A program made the position numbers and the translations under genes. From JAXMBN01 sp046349875 (GTDB lineage: Bacteria; Planctomycetota; Planctomycetia; Pirellulales; Pirellulaceae), in contig JAXMBN010000026.1 in the NCBI GenBank assembly GCA_046349875.1, positions 1 to 64,000 of the forward strand: a stretch of DNA of 64,000 nt, given 5' to 3'. Below, one piece after another: positions 8,959-18,262 of this stretch (positions are counted from its first letter, which is position 1; the number at the start of each line of letters is the position of its first letter). Under the pieces are notes generated by a model that did not search any database, had not been told where the DNA came from, and saw only the letters and a list, made by a program, of their open reading frames with translations.

Positions 8959-10473
8959 ATGCTTTTACCTACCGTATCGAACTGTCTTCTACGAGATTCT
9001 GAGGAGATCGTTCGCGCTATGGGCGAGGCTCGTCGACTTCAAATCGATTGGAGCCAACAATCGGTGGTGGAGCGGGCCAAGGTTGCACAAGAATTGAGTC
9101 ATCGCCTTGTCGATTGGGCTCCAAGACTCGTCGATGCCATCAACATCCCTCAGCGACGCAATGCAAGAGAATCGATATCTGCCGAAATCCTACCGCTCGC
9201 TGCGGCGGCAAAGTGGCTTGGAAAGAACGCGACCAAGGTTTTGCAACCTCGTACTCTTTCTTCCTGGCGATCGCCCTTGTGGTTAAGTGGAGTTCGCGCT
9301 GAGGAGGTTCGCGATCCTTTTGGCATGGTGATGATCATTGCAGCTTGGAACTATCCCTTGTTGCTGATGGGGTCTCATTCGCTCCAGGCTCTCGTCGCCG
9401 GAAATGCCGTGGCGATTAAGACCGCGCCCGGATGTGAAAGCGTGACCCAATTGTGGATCGATCTTTTAGTGGAGTGTGGCGTACCACGCGGGTTGATCAT
9501 CGGATTAGATCCTCAACGGGAATCGCTCGATCACGCACTAAAATCAACGATCGATCTCGTAGTGATGACCGGAAGTAGTGAAGGAGGCCGCAAGGTTCTC
9601 GAAAAGATTGCTCCGCATGGAATTCCGGCGGTGATGGAATTGGGAGGGGCGGATGCTTGCTTTGTTCTGGCGAGTGCCGATCTCGATCGCGCGGCTCGAG
9701 CGATGCGATTTTCATTGGAGATGAATTCGAGTGCGACCTGCATGGCAAGTCGACGCATCTTCGTCGATCGAAAAGTCTACACTGCCTTTCAGCAGCGATT
9801 AGCCAATCACTTGCAGTCGATGCCACAACCGTACGTGGATCCAAGAACCACTGCACAACTGAGGCCGATCATCGATCAAGCATTGATAGAAGGTGCTAAG
9901 CGATTCGGTGAAGAATCGGCGATGGCGAATGCACCGTGGCCCATGGTGTTAGAAAATGTAAAGGAATCGATGGCGATCTATCGTCACGATGCGTTTGCTC
10001 CTTTGCTGATGCTCATTCCTTTTGATCAAATCGACCAAGCATTGACGATGGATCGACAATCTCCTTATGGCCTTAGCGCAGCGATCTTTGGAAACGAAGT
10101 TGAGGCGAAGAATCTGGCCTCCAAGCTCGATGTGGGATTTGTTTGTATCAACGACGTCATCGTACCAACAGCTGATCCGCGCGTTGCCTTTGGGGGGCGA
10201 AAGGCAAGCGGTTTCGGTATGACCCGTGGGGCAGAAGGTCTGCGGTCCATGACACAGCTAAAGACGGTATCGATTCGTCGCGGAACATGGCTTCCACATT
10301 TGGACAAAGAGACCCCATCGGATACCAAGCTCCTTTGGGGTATGCTGAGTGCCCTCCATGGGAAAACTTGGAAAGCCAAATGGCATGGGGTTCGAACGAT
10401 GATTTCGGCCATAAGAAGTCGTCGAAGCGAACAGCGCTCGACGATTGAAGACAAGAAAAACGACAAGGAATAG
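8959..10473 (+). CDS. Carotenoid aldehyde dehydrogenase (AldH/CrtNc-like)
   Basis: An NAD(P)-dependent aldehyde dehydrogenase of about 504 residues. Catalytic glutamate in VMELGGADA and catalytic cysteine in NSSATCMASRR are both present, as is the cofactor-binding stretch IIAAWNYPLLLMG. Placed directly after the CrtP-like oxidase and before crtN, it fits the enzyme that converts a 4,4'-diaponeurosporene aldehyde to the acid in the staphyloxanthin-type pathway (inference from position). The frame is open to 8890 inside the upstream gene; ATG 8959 is the first start after the crtP stop, though its Shine-Dalgarno is weak. An Arg/Lys-rich tail of about 40 residues ends the protein. Confidence 0.85.
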   Translation: MLLPTVSNCLLRDSEEIVRAMGEARRLQIDWSQQSVVERAKVAQELSHRLVDWAPRLVDAINIPQRRNARESISAEILPLAAAAKWLGKNATKVLQPRTLSSWRSPLWLSGVRAEEVRDPFGMVMIIAAWNYPLLLMGSHSLQALVAGNAVAIKTAPGCESVTQLWIDLLVECGVPRGLIIGLDPQRESLDHALKSTIDLVVMTGSSEGGRKVLEKIAPHGIPAVMELGGADACFVLASADLDRAARAMRFSLEMNSSATCMASRRIFVDRKVYTAFQQRLANHLQSMPQPYVDPRTTAQLRPIIDQALIEGAKRFGEESAMANAPWPMVLENVKESMAIYRHDAFAPLLMLIPFDQIDQALTMDRQSPYGLSAAIFGNEVEAKNLASKLDVGFVCINDVIVPTADPRVAFGGRKASGFGMTRGAEGLRSMTQLKTVSIRRGTWLPHLDKETPSDTKLLWGMLSALHGKTWKAKWHGVRTMISAIRSRRSEQRSTIEDKKNDKE

Positions 10474-10488
10474 AGGTAAATCAAGAAG

Positions 10489-11790
10489 ATGATCCAAGCA
10501 ACCAAAGCCAACGAATTGACCATCGTTATTGGAAGTGGGCTCGCAGGGCTCGCCTCGGCCTGTACGCTTGCAGCTCGAGGCCATCGTGTGATGGTGCTCG
10601 AGAAGAACGAATGGCTAGGAGGCAAAGCAGCGGTTCATCATCGCGATGGTTATCGTTTCGATATGGGGCCAACGATTCTGACCCTCCCTTCGGTCTTGAC
10701 TCGCATCTTTCAAGAAGCGGGCAAGAACGTTTCGGATTATCTCGACTTGGTACCCTTGGATCCTCAGTGGCGATGCTTCTTTCAAGATGGAAGCACGCTG
10801 GATCTGGTATCGGATACCGAGCAGATGAAAAGGAACCTCGGAGATTTTTCGGCCAATCCCGAAGCGGTGAAAGCTGGATACGATCGCTTCATGCAGATCT
10901 CCAAACAACTGCATGCCGTCTCTGACAAGTTCTTTTTTGGAACAACCTGGAGCATTCAACTGAGGCACTTCCCTTCGTACAGTACCCATCTGCAAGAGCT
11001 GGTTCAGAAAGAATTGGAACGCATCGAATCGAATCTGTCTCACTGGCGACCGGAATCAGAATCGTCGCTAATCAATCAGAGCAACACGACGACAGCCATG
11101 GAGGTATCGGAAGAGTTAGCCACCTTGCTAGAACTATGCCTTCGATTGAGTCGTGACACACAAGGTGCCTATGACATCACCGTTGGACCATTGGTGAATC
11201 TTTGGGGATTTGGTCCCGATCGAAACGTCTCACTCCCTCCATCGTCCGAATCGATTGCAAAAACGCTCGCATCGGTCGGATGGCAAAAGCTTCATTTTGC
11301 ACCCGAAACCCGTGCACTCCGCAAAGAGGTAGCCGACCTTCAGATCGATCTCGGATCAGTATTGCAGGGCTATGCCGTAGATCAAGTTGTGAAACTGCTG
11401 CGCGCTGAGCTTGGTACGTCGTCTGAGTTTCTCGTCGAGATCGGTGGCGAAATGTATGCATCGGGATCGTGGCAAATTGGAATTGAAGATGCATCCAATC
11501 CGCATGCGATTGCTCAAACGGTGACCTTGGTCAATCAGGCATTAGCCACGAGCGCCCTGAGCAGGAATGCGCGAGAAGGTACAGAAGCACCGCCGAATCA
11601 TTTGAGTCATCCATCCACCGGACATCCGATGCAGACACACTCGATCGGCTGCAGCGTTGTAGCGGAGAAGTGCATTGAGGCCGATGCACTCGCCACCGCA
11701 TGCTTGCTGTTGGATCCTGATGCAGCGCGTGATCTTGCTCAGAAGTGGAATGCAGAATTGAAGGTGATTCAACTCCGCAAGCAGCCTTAG
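10489..11790 (+). CDS. crtN: Chimeric ORF: CrtN N-terminal FAD domain joined to an ApbE flavin transferase
   Basis: Residues 1 to about 150 are a squalene/phytoene desaturase N-terminus: IVIGSGLAGLASACTLAARG, then GGKAAVHHRDGYRFDMGPTI, ending at SDKFFF where CrtI-family proteins normally continue with a W. From GTTWSIQL onward (residue about 152 to 433) the sequence is an ApbE FAD:protein FMN transferase without signal peptide: WRPESESSLIN, GAYDITVGPLVNLWGFGP, VEIGGEMYASG, HPSTGHPM and EADALATACLL. The usual ApbE lysine-bearing GGIAKGYAVD reads GSVLQGYAVD. The missing CrtN middle (about 300 residues) is roughly as long as the ApbE insert, and the CrtN end lies downstream. A functional desaturase is not expected from this ORF. 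Confidence 0.8.
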   Translation: MIQATKANELTIVIGSGLAGLASACTLAARGHRVMVLEKNEWLGGKAAVHHRDGYRFDMGPTILTLPSVLTRIFQEAGKNVSDYLDLVPLDPQWRCFFQDGSTLDLVSDTEQMKRNLGDFSANPEAVKAGYDRFMQISKQLHAVSDKFFFGTTWSIQLRHFPSYSTHLQELVQKELERIESNLSHWRPESESSLINQSNTTTAMEVSEELATLLELCLRLSRDTQGAYDITVGPLVNLWGFGPDRNVSLPPSSESIAKTLASVGWQKLHFAPETRALRKEVADLQIDLGSVLQGYAVDQVVKLLRAELGTSSEFLVEIGGEMYASGSWQIGIEDASNPHAIAQTVTLVNQALATSALSRNAREGTEAPPNHLSHPSTGHPMQTHSIGCSVVAEKCIEADALATACLLLDPDAARDLAQKWNAELKVIQLRKQP

Positions 11791-11792
11791 AA

Positions 11793-11947
11793 ATCAGCTC
11801 TCGACCGCCAATCGAAGTAAGGATATTCGCGGTCTTTATCTTGCTGGAGGGGCAGCTCATCCAGGCCCCGGTATGCCGATGGTGATGATGAGTGGCTGGA
11901 TTGCAGCGGATACGCTAGATCGAGACGCAACAACTTCCTCGCGATAA
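11793..11947 (+). pseudogene. Severed C-terminal end of crtN
   Basis: After the ApbE stop, the frame ending at TAA 11945-11947 encodes the family-specific end of a CrtI/CrtN desaturase: RGLYLAGGAAHPGPGMPMV followed by MMSGWIAADTLDRD. It has no start codon and is not in frame with the upstream ORF. Just before it, restoring one C near 11808 would yield SRPPNRSKDIRG, the usual lead-in to this motif. It is therefore the 3' remnant of the same crtN whose 5' part begins at 10489. Confidence 0.8.
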
Positions 11948-11972
11948 GCTATGTCTGAAGGCGAGGTGTGAG

Positions 11973-12779
11973 ATGAGCGAGCATGGGGTTCCAACCCTGC
12001 GACCATGGCTGGTCAAAGGATTTCGAAAGTACTCAAGAGGTCTCCTTCGAAAGAACTTCCATACCATCAGTGTCGAACGATCGATGCTCGATCTCAATGC
12101 GATTGGCGATCGGCCGCTCATTGTGGCGGCCAACCATGCTAGTTGGTGGGATCCTTTGATCGCAGCATTGCTTTGCGAATCGCTCTTTCCACAACGATCC
12201 ATGTATGCTCCCATCGATGCGACCGCTCTCAGCAAGTATCGTATTTTGGGACAAATGGGATTCTATGGATTGGATCTGCATACTCGCCATGGTGCCGAAT
12301 CCTTCTTGAAGATCAGCAAAGCGATCCTTCAGATTCCGTCGAGTTCCATTTGGCTCACGCCTGAAGGAAGATTTTGCGATGTGCGTGATCGATCAGCACC
12401 CTTGATGCCAGGCATAGCGCACTTGGCATCAAAGATCTCCGATTTGGCCGTCGTATGTATTGCGATTGAGTACACCTATTGGGAAGAATCGCGTCCTGAA
12501 GTGATCTGCCACGTGGCGACTCCCTTGATGAATCGCGATGGACTTTGGACGAAGAAGGATTGGCAAGGGAAACTGGAACAGCAGCTTCGAACAGCCCAGG
12601 ATCAGTTGGCTCAACGCTCCATCGCTCGCGATACTCAAGGCCTTCAGATTCTCTCTCGTCGCGGTAAAAAAACAGAGTCGTGGTACGATTTTTTACGGTA
12701 TTGGTGGGCGAGGATTCAAGGCAAGTCGATCGAGTTACACCATGGTGCAAAGTTTGAAGATGGCGAGGCATCCTCATGA
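11973..12779 (+). CDS. PlsC-type acyltransferase of the carotenoid cluster
   Basis: A 268-residue protein of the lysophospholipid acyltransferase superfamily. The catalytic H-x4-D box is NHASWWD near residue 50 and the substrate motif is PEGR near residue 130. It is followed by a glycosyltransferase with an ATGA overlap, so the two are translationally coupled. In this setting it probably adds a fatty acyl chain to the glycosylated C30 carotenoid, as in staphyloxanthin, although S. aureus CrtO is a different protein family. A phospholipid acyltransferase is the alternative. Confidence 0.8.
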   Translation: MSEHGVPTLRPWLVKGFRKYSRGLLRKNFHTISVERSMLDLNAIGDRPLIVAANHASWWDPLIAALLCESLFPQRSMYAPIDATALSKYRILGQMGFYGLDLHTRHGAESFLKISKAILQIPSSSIWLTPEGRFCDVRDRSAPLMPGIAHLASKISDLAVVCIAIEYTYWEESRPEVICHVATPLMNRDGLWTKKDWQGKLEQQLRTAQDQLAQRSIARDTQGLQILSRRGKKTESWYDFLRYWWARIQGKSIELHHGAKFEDGEASS

Positions 12780-13897
12780 TATTCCTGGCGGTCTTCTGCT
12801 TGCTTCTAAGCCTGATTCCACTCTTCATGACCTGGGAAAACTCGCGGCGATTCCAAAAAGCGATTCGCGATGACCATGCATTACAGGAGGCTCGCAAGAT
12901 TCCCGTCAGTGTGCTAATACCGGCTCGCAATGAAGAGCTTTCAATCGAGAGGGCGTTAAAGAGCTTGCTCGAATCGCAGCACGAAACCTTGGAGATTTGG
13001 GTCTACGATGATGCATCCGAAGACCGAACGGCAGCGATCGTGGATGCGATCTCACACGTGGATCCACGCGTACGTCGCTATCCGGGCGGTGCTTTACCTC
13101 AGGGATGGAATGGAAAACAGCATGCCTGTTTTGAACTTTCCAAACTGGCAACCTACGAACACCTTTTGTTTCTAGATGCGGACGTCCGAGTCACCCCCGA
13201 TGCGATCACGCGTGCAGTGGCTCAGATGCAAGCCACCGGCGTTCCACTGTTAAGTGGATTTCCACGTCAAGAGACAGTTACATTGGGCGAGCAATTGCTT
13301 TTGCCCATGATGTACGTGCTGTTGCTGGGGTATTTACCCATTCAGCGCATGCGAACCAAGTTAGATGCGGGATTGGCGGCCGGTTGTGGTCAGTTCTTTC
13401 TTGCACAACGTGCGGCGTATCGTTCTGTCGATGGCCATCGATCCATCGCGGCCTCGCGTCATGATGGAATCCAATTGCCGCGAGCCTTCCGCAAGAAAGG
13501 ATTGGGGACAGACATCTTCGATGCTTCCGATATTGCTATCTGTCGTATGTATCACAATTGGGGACAAGTCGTCCGAGGATTGCTCAAGAATGCGACGGAG
13601 GGGATCGCCAATCCCAAACTGATCCTCGTTTTTACATTGCTTCTTGGGAGTTTCTCCTGGATTCCCGCATTGATCATGGGAAGCCAACTCCAATCTTGGA
13701 ATGGAGTGAGCGTGATTTGCTTGCTGGCCTTGGGAATCGGTGTGATCACGCGACTTCGTATTTCGCAAACCCTTGGTCTAGCCTTGTGGCCTGCTTTAGT
13801 ACACCCGATGAGTGTAACAGTATTCGTGCTGTTGCAATGGATCGCCTTCGGCATGGCGATCGTTGGAAAGCAACTGAGGTGGCGAGGAAGAATTTAG
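12776..13897 (+). CDS. Membrane glycosyltransferase family 2, CrtQ-like
   Basis: A 373-residue GT-A glycosyltransferase. An N-terminal membrane anchor (residues 1-20) is followed by PVSVLIPARNEE, the aspartates YDDASEDRT and the metal-binding LFLDADVR; three hydrophobic segments occupy the last about 110 residues. Architecture and length match CrtQ, which glycosylates 4,4'-diaponeurosporenoate. Its start overlaps the acyltransferase stop (ATGA at 12776-12779). It is the last gene of the carotenoid run and faces a Gfo/Idh gene convergently. Confidence 0.82.
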   Translation: MIFLAVFCLLLSLIPLFMTWENSRRFQKAIRDDHALQEARKIPVSVLIPARNEELSIERALKSLLESQHETLEIWVYDDASEDRTAAIVDAISHVDPRVRRYPGGALPQGWNGKQHACFELSKLATYEHLLFLDADVRVTPDAITRAVAQMQATGVPLLSGFPRQETVTLGEQLLLPMMYVLLLGYLPIQRMRTKLDAGLAAGCGQFFLAQRAAYRSVDGHRSIAASRHDGIQLPRAFRKKGLGTDIFDASDIAICRMYHNWGQVVRGLLKNATEGIANPKLILVFTLLLGSFSWIPALIMGSQLQSWNGVSVICLLALGIGVITRLRISQTLGLALWPALVHPMSVTVFVLLQWIAFGMAIVGKQLRWRGRI

Positions 13898-13918
13898 CAG
13901 GAGCCCATCGAAATTTGG

Positions 13919-15241
13919 CTACGCTTTTTTGGTAATGGTTTGACCAGGAATGGGAACGGCGTAATTCCCTGCTGCATCGGGCAAAACGGGTGCCGAAGCG
14001 TGCAACTGCATTGGAAGGTTTTCTATCCATGAGTGCGGCGTGCGTTTCCAATCCTCCGAACGCAATCGTCGCCCTGTATAACTTGCCATGCAACCAAGCA
14101 AGGCCGATTGCGTTGCCTCAGCGCCCCATCCAAGTTCGTTCGTTCCTTTACCAGCTCGAATCGAGGCGATAAAGTTCTGCATCTCTAACTGGTATCCGTC
14201 TTGCTTGGTCGATTCTTCAAAAACGACTCGGCCTTGACGATCGATGATTCGGCCTGCAGCAAAATCGACCGACCCTTCCGTGCCATAGATCCATTCGCCA
14301 ACTTGATTCCAGCAGCCATCCATTCGCCGACATTGAGCCGATACCTTGATATCGCGATCAAATGTGTACTCTACGAAATGATGATCGAAAACATCGCCCA
14401 AAGCATGCGTCTGTTTTCCACCCTGCCCTTGCGCTTCGGTGGGCAAGGATCCTAATGCCCATTGAATCACATCAAGATGTTGCGACATCTGTTCGACAAA
14501 CGGATCGCCTCCCAGCCATCCAAAGTGCCTCCAGTTTTCGATCTGATAGGTGAGCTCGGATTGATCGGGGTTTCGAGGGCGAGTTGGTGGGGCACCAGCA
14601 TTGGCAAGAATCCGAGCCATCACGATGTCGCCGATCGTTCCTTCGTGGATCTTTGCGACTAACGACTGGTACCCTAAAAGATGGCGACGTTGAAGGCCGA
14701 CATGGACGGTCAATTGTTTTTGAAGGGCATGTATGTTGATGTCCAACATCCGCTGGACACCCAATGGATCGCTCGCAATAGGGCGTTCTACAAAAACATG
14801 CTTTCCTGCGTCGACACAAGCTTGAAAATGATCGGCTCGAAAAGCGGGCGGTGCTGCTAACAGAACCACATCGAGATCGCACTCGATCAATCGTTGAAAC
14901 GCATCGAGTCCGGCAAAACGAGAAGGACTGGGCGATGTGGGTGCGTTCGACTTCAGCGTTCGGTGAGCTCCGGCAATACGATGCTCAAACGCATCCGCCA
15001 GAGCAACGATACGAATGGGCCCCTGGGTTTGCAAAATTTGTAACGCGGCCGAAACACCACGCGATCCGCAACCAATCAATCCCACGCGGAGTTCATTCAG
15101 ATTGAGCTTGGGCTCTGCGGGACTGGCCAATGCGGGAACAACCGATCCTGTCGCCATGAGAAGCGACGAACTCTTGAGAAAGTTGCGTCGACTTTCGATC
15201 CGCGGCTCAACCGTTTGAGGTTCGATGGGATGTTGCGTCAT
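13919..15241 (-). CDS. Tat-exported Gfo/Idh/MocA oxidoreductase
   Basis: A 440-residue NAD(P)-dependent dehydrogenase of the Gfo/Idh/MocA family, which oxidises sugars or inositol derivatives. A twin-arginine signal (ESRRNFLKSS) precedes the Rossmann motif VGLIGCGSRG; the family EKP motif appears as VERPIASDP. Tat-exported Gfo/Idh proteins are greatly expanded in planctomycetes, presumably for polysaccharide-derived sugars. The C-terminal substrate domain is complete. No sugar partner gene is adjacent, so the substrate is open. Confidence 0.88.
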   Translation of the reverse strand: MTQHPIEPQTVEPRIESRRNFLKSSSLLMATGSVVPALASPAEPKLNLNELRVGLIGCGSRGVSAALQILQTQGPIRIVALADAFEHRIAGAHRTLKSNAPTSPSPSRFAGLDAFQRLIECDLDVVLLAAPPAFRADHFQACVDAGKHVFVERPIASDPLGVQRMLDINIHALQKQLTVHVGLQRRHLLGYQSLVAKIHEGTIGDIVMARILANAGAPPTRPRNPDQSELTYQIENWRHFGWLGGDPFVEQMSQHLDVIQWALGSLPTEAQGQGGKQTHALGDVFDHHFVEYTFDRDIKVSAQCRRMDGCWNQVGEWIYGTEGSVDFAAGRIIDRQGRVVFEESTKQDGYQLEMQNFIASIRAGKGTNELGWGAEATQSALLGCMASYTGRRLRSEDWKRTPHSWIENLPMQLHASAPVLPDAAGNYAVPIPGQTITKKA

Positions 15242-16008
15242 AAAGCGTTGGGGTAGGAATTGGTTCGGAACCCTGAGTTTCTTTCAGCATACTCCCTGGT
15301 GGATCGTTCGCTCAAGGAGAAAGAACATCGTAAACACCAAAGGACAGTCCCTGGAACGATGAATAGGGATACCAATCGAGGAGGACTGGAAAAAGAAAAA
15401 GCACTCCGAACCGACCTACGAGACGAGGATGTCTCGTAAAAAAGAAAAGTGAGGAGAATTTCAGGTTGAGTCGATTCGGAAGTGCTAGCAGGTTGGGAGG
15501 AAAGGTCGAAAGCAAGCAATAAACCTAGCGAAAGATCGCGTTAAAGGTGTATTGATTGCCATCAACCTATGCAGAATGTAGCTCTTCCCGACCTTCATTT
15601 CAACCACTTCATGTTAAAAAGCGGAAGATTCCCACCTTTTTTACCCTCGAAGGGCGTCGAATGGCACATTGCATCCATAACATGGGTGGATTCAATGCTT
15701 GAAGAAGAGAGTTTCTGCCTAATTTGGTAACTGGCAGTGGCAAGCTGGTACTTACCAAAAGAAATGAATGCCATTCATAGCAGAGGTCAGCTAATCGGCC
15801 AGTCTTTGCTTTTACATCTTGGCAACTGTTTGCTGATTCCGTCCGAGCCGCCCAGATTTGCTTCGTCCAATCGCTCTAAGCCAATCGCAAATCATCTTGG
15901 CATCGGACAATGCAGTGGGGCTGTTAGACGCGGCAGAGATGGTGAATGGATACACCATCTCTACGAAGCTTATGTAGAAGAGATGCTCTTTGGACCGGAA
16001 CGAATGAG
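15242..16008. other. Gene-poor region of about 770 bp
   Basis: Mostly non-coding in appearance. A plus-strand frame from GTG 15737 or ATG 15764 to TAG 16010-16012 could encode 82-91 residues ending DGEWIHHLYEAYVEEMLFGPERMS-like sequence; it has no recognised domain and overlaps the PfkB gene end by 4 bp. It is left as a weak candidate (about 0.2). The region should also carry the promoter of the Gfo/Idh gene. Confidence 0.4.
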
Positions 16009-17004
16009 CTAGGATCGCGTGGCTTGTTCCCAGAATTCACGAGTGCCATGATGTAGCCGAGCACCAACCTGCGTGATTACCTTCATGCAAAGATAGTTTG
16101 CCCCTTTGGCTGCAATCTCCGGTGAGTAACCATGAGTGATTCCGTAAAGGAATGCCCCAGCAAACATATCCCCTGCCCCAGTTAGATCTTTGGGATCGCA
16201 TTTGCAGGCAGGAACATGAACGTGGCTCGAACCAAAGTGGATGAATGCTCCGTTGGGGCCATCGGTGATCACGCTATTGGGTACCAAACTCTTGATCGCC
16301 GCAAACGCTTTTTCCGACGTCTCCTGCTTGGTTACGGCAGATGCTTCAGGCGCATTGCAGAACAAGAGGTCGCACTGAGCCAATGCCTCGTGGAAGGCGT
16401 CTCCAAACACGTTGGGAATGAAGGCATCGGAACAGGTGACTGCAATCTTGGTTCCATGAGCCTTCGCGATGCGAATGGATTCGCGAATGGCTTGCTGACC
16501 GGTTGCAGGATTGGCAAATACATAACCCTCAATAAAAAGCCATTCCGAATTTTTGATACGGTCTTCGTCGACATGCTTATCCGATAGATGGCTCGAAACG
16601 GCTAAGCAAGTACGCATGGTCCGTTCGGCGTCCGGGGTAATCACGGCAATGCATGTTCCAGTGGACTCACCCACCAGTACAGGATTGCCGATCTCGATGT
16701 TCAACTGCGAGAACTCTTCGGCATAGTGCAAACCGTAACGATCATCGCCGACACATCCGATGAAGGCTGCTTTGCCACCCAGTTGCGAAAGTCCAATAAT
16801 GGAATTGGCAACGGAGCCCCCGCTAACCAATCGAAGGTCATGGTGCGTCTTCTGAAAGCGATCTAGCAACTGTTGTTGTTCGCTCTGGTCCACCAACTGC
16901 ATCGTACCGCGTGGAAAGCCAAGCTCTGCAAACTCAGGTTCGGTCACATCCAAAAAGATATCGACGATGGCATTTCCCAAACCACAAACGTGAAACTCTC
17001 GCAT
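16009..17004 (-). CDS. PfkB-family carbohydrate/nucleoside kinase (adenosine-kinase-like)
   Basis: A 331-residue ribokinase-fold kinase. The N-terminal glycine-rich SGGSVANSIIGLSQLGG and the catalytic DLTGAGDMFAGAF (base Asp) are clear. Similarity of layout favours the adenosine kinase/ribokinase group, but substrate specificity is not evident. The frame is open to 17055; the ATG at 17004 is preferred because MREFHVCGLGNAIVD begins the fold and GGA lies about 8 bases upstream. Cytosolic; single-gene unit. Confidence 0.85.
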   Translation of the reverse strand: MREFHVCGLGNAIVDIFLDVTEPEFAELGFPRGTMQLVDQSEQQQLLDRFQKTHHDLRLVSGGSVANSIIGLSQLGGKAAFIGCVGDDRYGLHYAEEFSQLNIEIGNPVLVGESTGTCIAVITPDAERTMRTCLAVSSHLSDKHVDEDRIKNSEWLFIEGYVFANPATGQQAIRESIRIAKAHGTKIAVTCSDAFIPNVFGDAFHEALAQCDLLFCNAPEASAVTKQETSEKAFAAIKSLVPNSVITDGPNGAFIHFGSSHVHVPACKCDPKDLTGAGDMFAGAFLYGITHGYSPEIAAKGANYLCMKVITQVGARLHHGTREFWEQATRS

Positions 17005-17152
17005 GGCGATTCCAAGGCAAAATAGGGACTCAATTTCAAACAGAACGTTGACCATCTAGCTCGAACAGACCAGCCATAGGCAAAGGCTAAGAATGGCTGG
17101 AAATTCGCGAATCTAGTTGAGTCAGGATTATGGTGGAGGTCTGTCGGACTGG

Positions 17153-17572
17153 CTAGTCTAGTTCCGCTGAATTGCCCGTTTCAGATGGGTTCGGAAGTGA
17201 ATTGGGCAATGGATTTCGCGCAAAAATCCAATCGTCAATGGGTTGGCCGTCGACGAGATGCTCTTGTACAAACCGTTCGATCTTGTCTTCGGTCATCCCG
17301 AAGTACCAGGTTCCTTCCGGATAGACGACCAAGATCGGGCCCTTCTGACATACTCGCAAACACCCCACTTTCGTTCGATAACAAGCGTTGCGTTCGCGCG
17401 ACAATGAAAGCCCTCGCTTCTTCATGAGAGCCTTGAGCTTGTCCCATGCTGCATTGCCGATTTCTCCATCGCAGCACTCTTGCCCCACGCACAAAAAAAC
17501 GTGGCGTTGGAAGTAACCAATGTCGAGTTTCTCTGCGACCTCTTGGAGTTCGATTCGATCTTGATCGTTCAC
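17153..17572 (-). CDS. Thioredoxin-like (2Fe-2S) ferredoxin domain protein
   Basis: A 139-residue soluble protein of the thioredoxin-like ferredoxin family. Cluster ligands are apparent as FLCVGQECC near residue 27 and GCLRVCQKGPILVVYPEG near residue 70. These small proteins act as electron carriers or cluster-bearing subunits, usually with an oxidoreductase; no partner is adjacent. The last 30 residues are polar and probably disordered. Confidence 0.82.
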   Translation of the reverse strand: MNDQDRIELQEVAEKLDIGYFQRHVFLCVGQECCDGEIGNAAWDKLKALMKKRGLSLSRERNACYRTKVGCLRVCQKGPILVVYPEGTWYFGMTEDKIERFVQEHLVDGQPIDDWIFARNPLPNSLPNPSETGNSAELD

Positions 17573-17750
17573 AATGAATCTCGAAAAACAGGGGATCGTT
17601 GCGATTTACAGTGTAGGCATGCGAAGTTGCTTTATTGACGAACCGATAACCCTTGCCTACCGCTGAAGTTCTCACTTATGTTAAAGCTGACATGCATAAT
17701 CGCAAAGGACCCCGCAATGTACTCGTATCATCACGATAGGTGAAACCTCG

Positions 17751-18113
17751 ATGCTCGGACTACGCACCGCCATATATCCCGTTTCGGATCTCGCCGCTGC
17801 CAAGCAATGGTATGCCAAAGTCTTCAATTGCGAGCCTTATTTTGACGAACCATTTTATGTCGGCTTCGAAATTGGAGGCTTCGAATTAGGACTGATTCCG
17901 GATGGAACTCCAAGTCTCGATGGCGTGCAAGTCTATTGGGGTGTTGCTAGTGCAATGACGACGTGGGAATGGTTGCTTCAACATCAAGCGTTGCCCATCG
18001 AACCGATTCATGAAGTTGGAGGAGGAATCTTAGTCGGCTCGGTTCAGGATCCCTTTGGAAACCGATTGAGCATTATCGAAAATCCGCATTTCCAAGTTTC
18101 AAAGGTTCGCTAA
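17751..18113 (+). CDS. VOC (glyoxalase/bleomycin-resistance fold) protein
   Basis: A 120-residue single-domain protein with the beta-alpha-beta-beta-beta repeat of the vicinal oxygen chelate fold: AIYPVSDLAAAKQWYAKVF at the start, FEIGGFELGL in the middle and VQDPFGNRLSIIENP at the end, where the C-terminal metal-site Glu is seen (IIEN). Members include glyoxalases, dioxygenases and resistance proteins; this one has no specific signature. It stands alone. Confidence 0.8.
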   Translation: MLGLRTAIYPVSDLAAAKQWYAKVFNCEPYFDEPFYVGFEIGGFELGLIPDGTPSLDGVQVYWGVASAMTTWEWLLQHQALPIEPIHEVGGGILVGSVQDPFGNRLSIIENPHFQVSKVR

Positions 18114-18262
18114 AACCACCAAAAACCCTTGTGTCGCTTCGTATTGCGACCAATAGTCGCGTTGACGAGAAACTCGAGACCTCCTAATCTGGATGTGCGT
18201 ATCCACAATTATCTTGAATGGTCAAGGATACTGGTCGCGATCTTGATGCGAAAAGGGATGGG

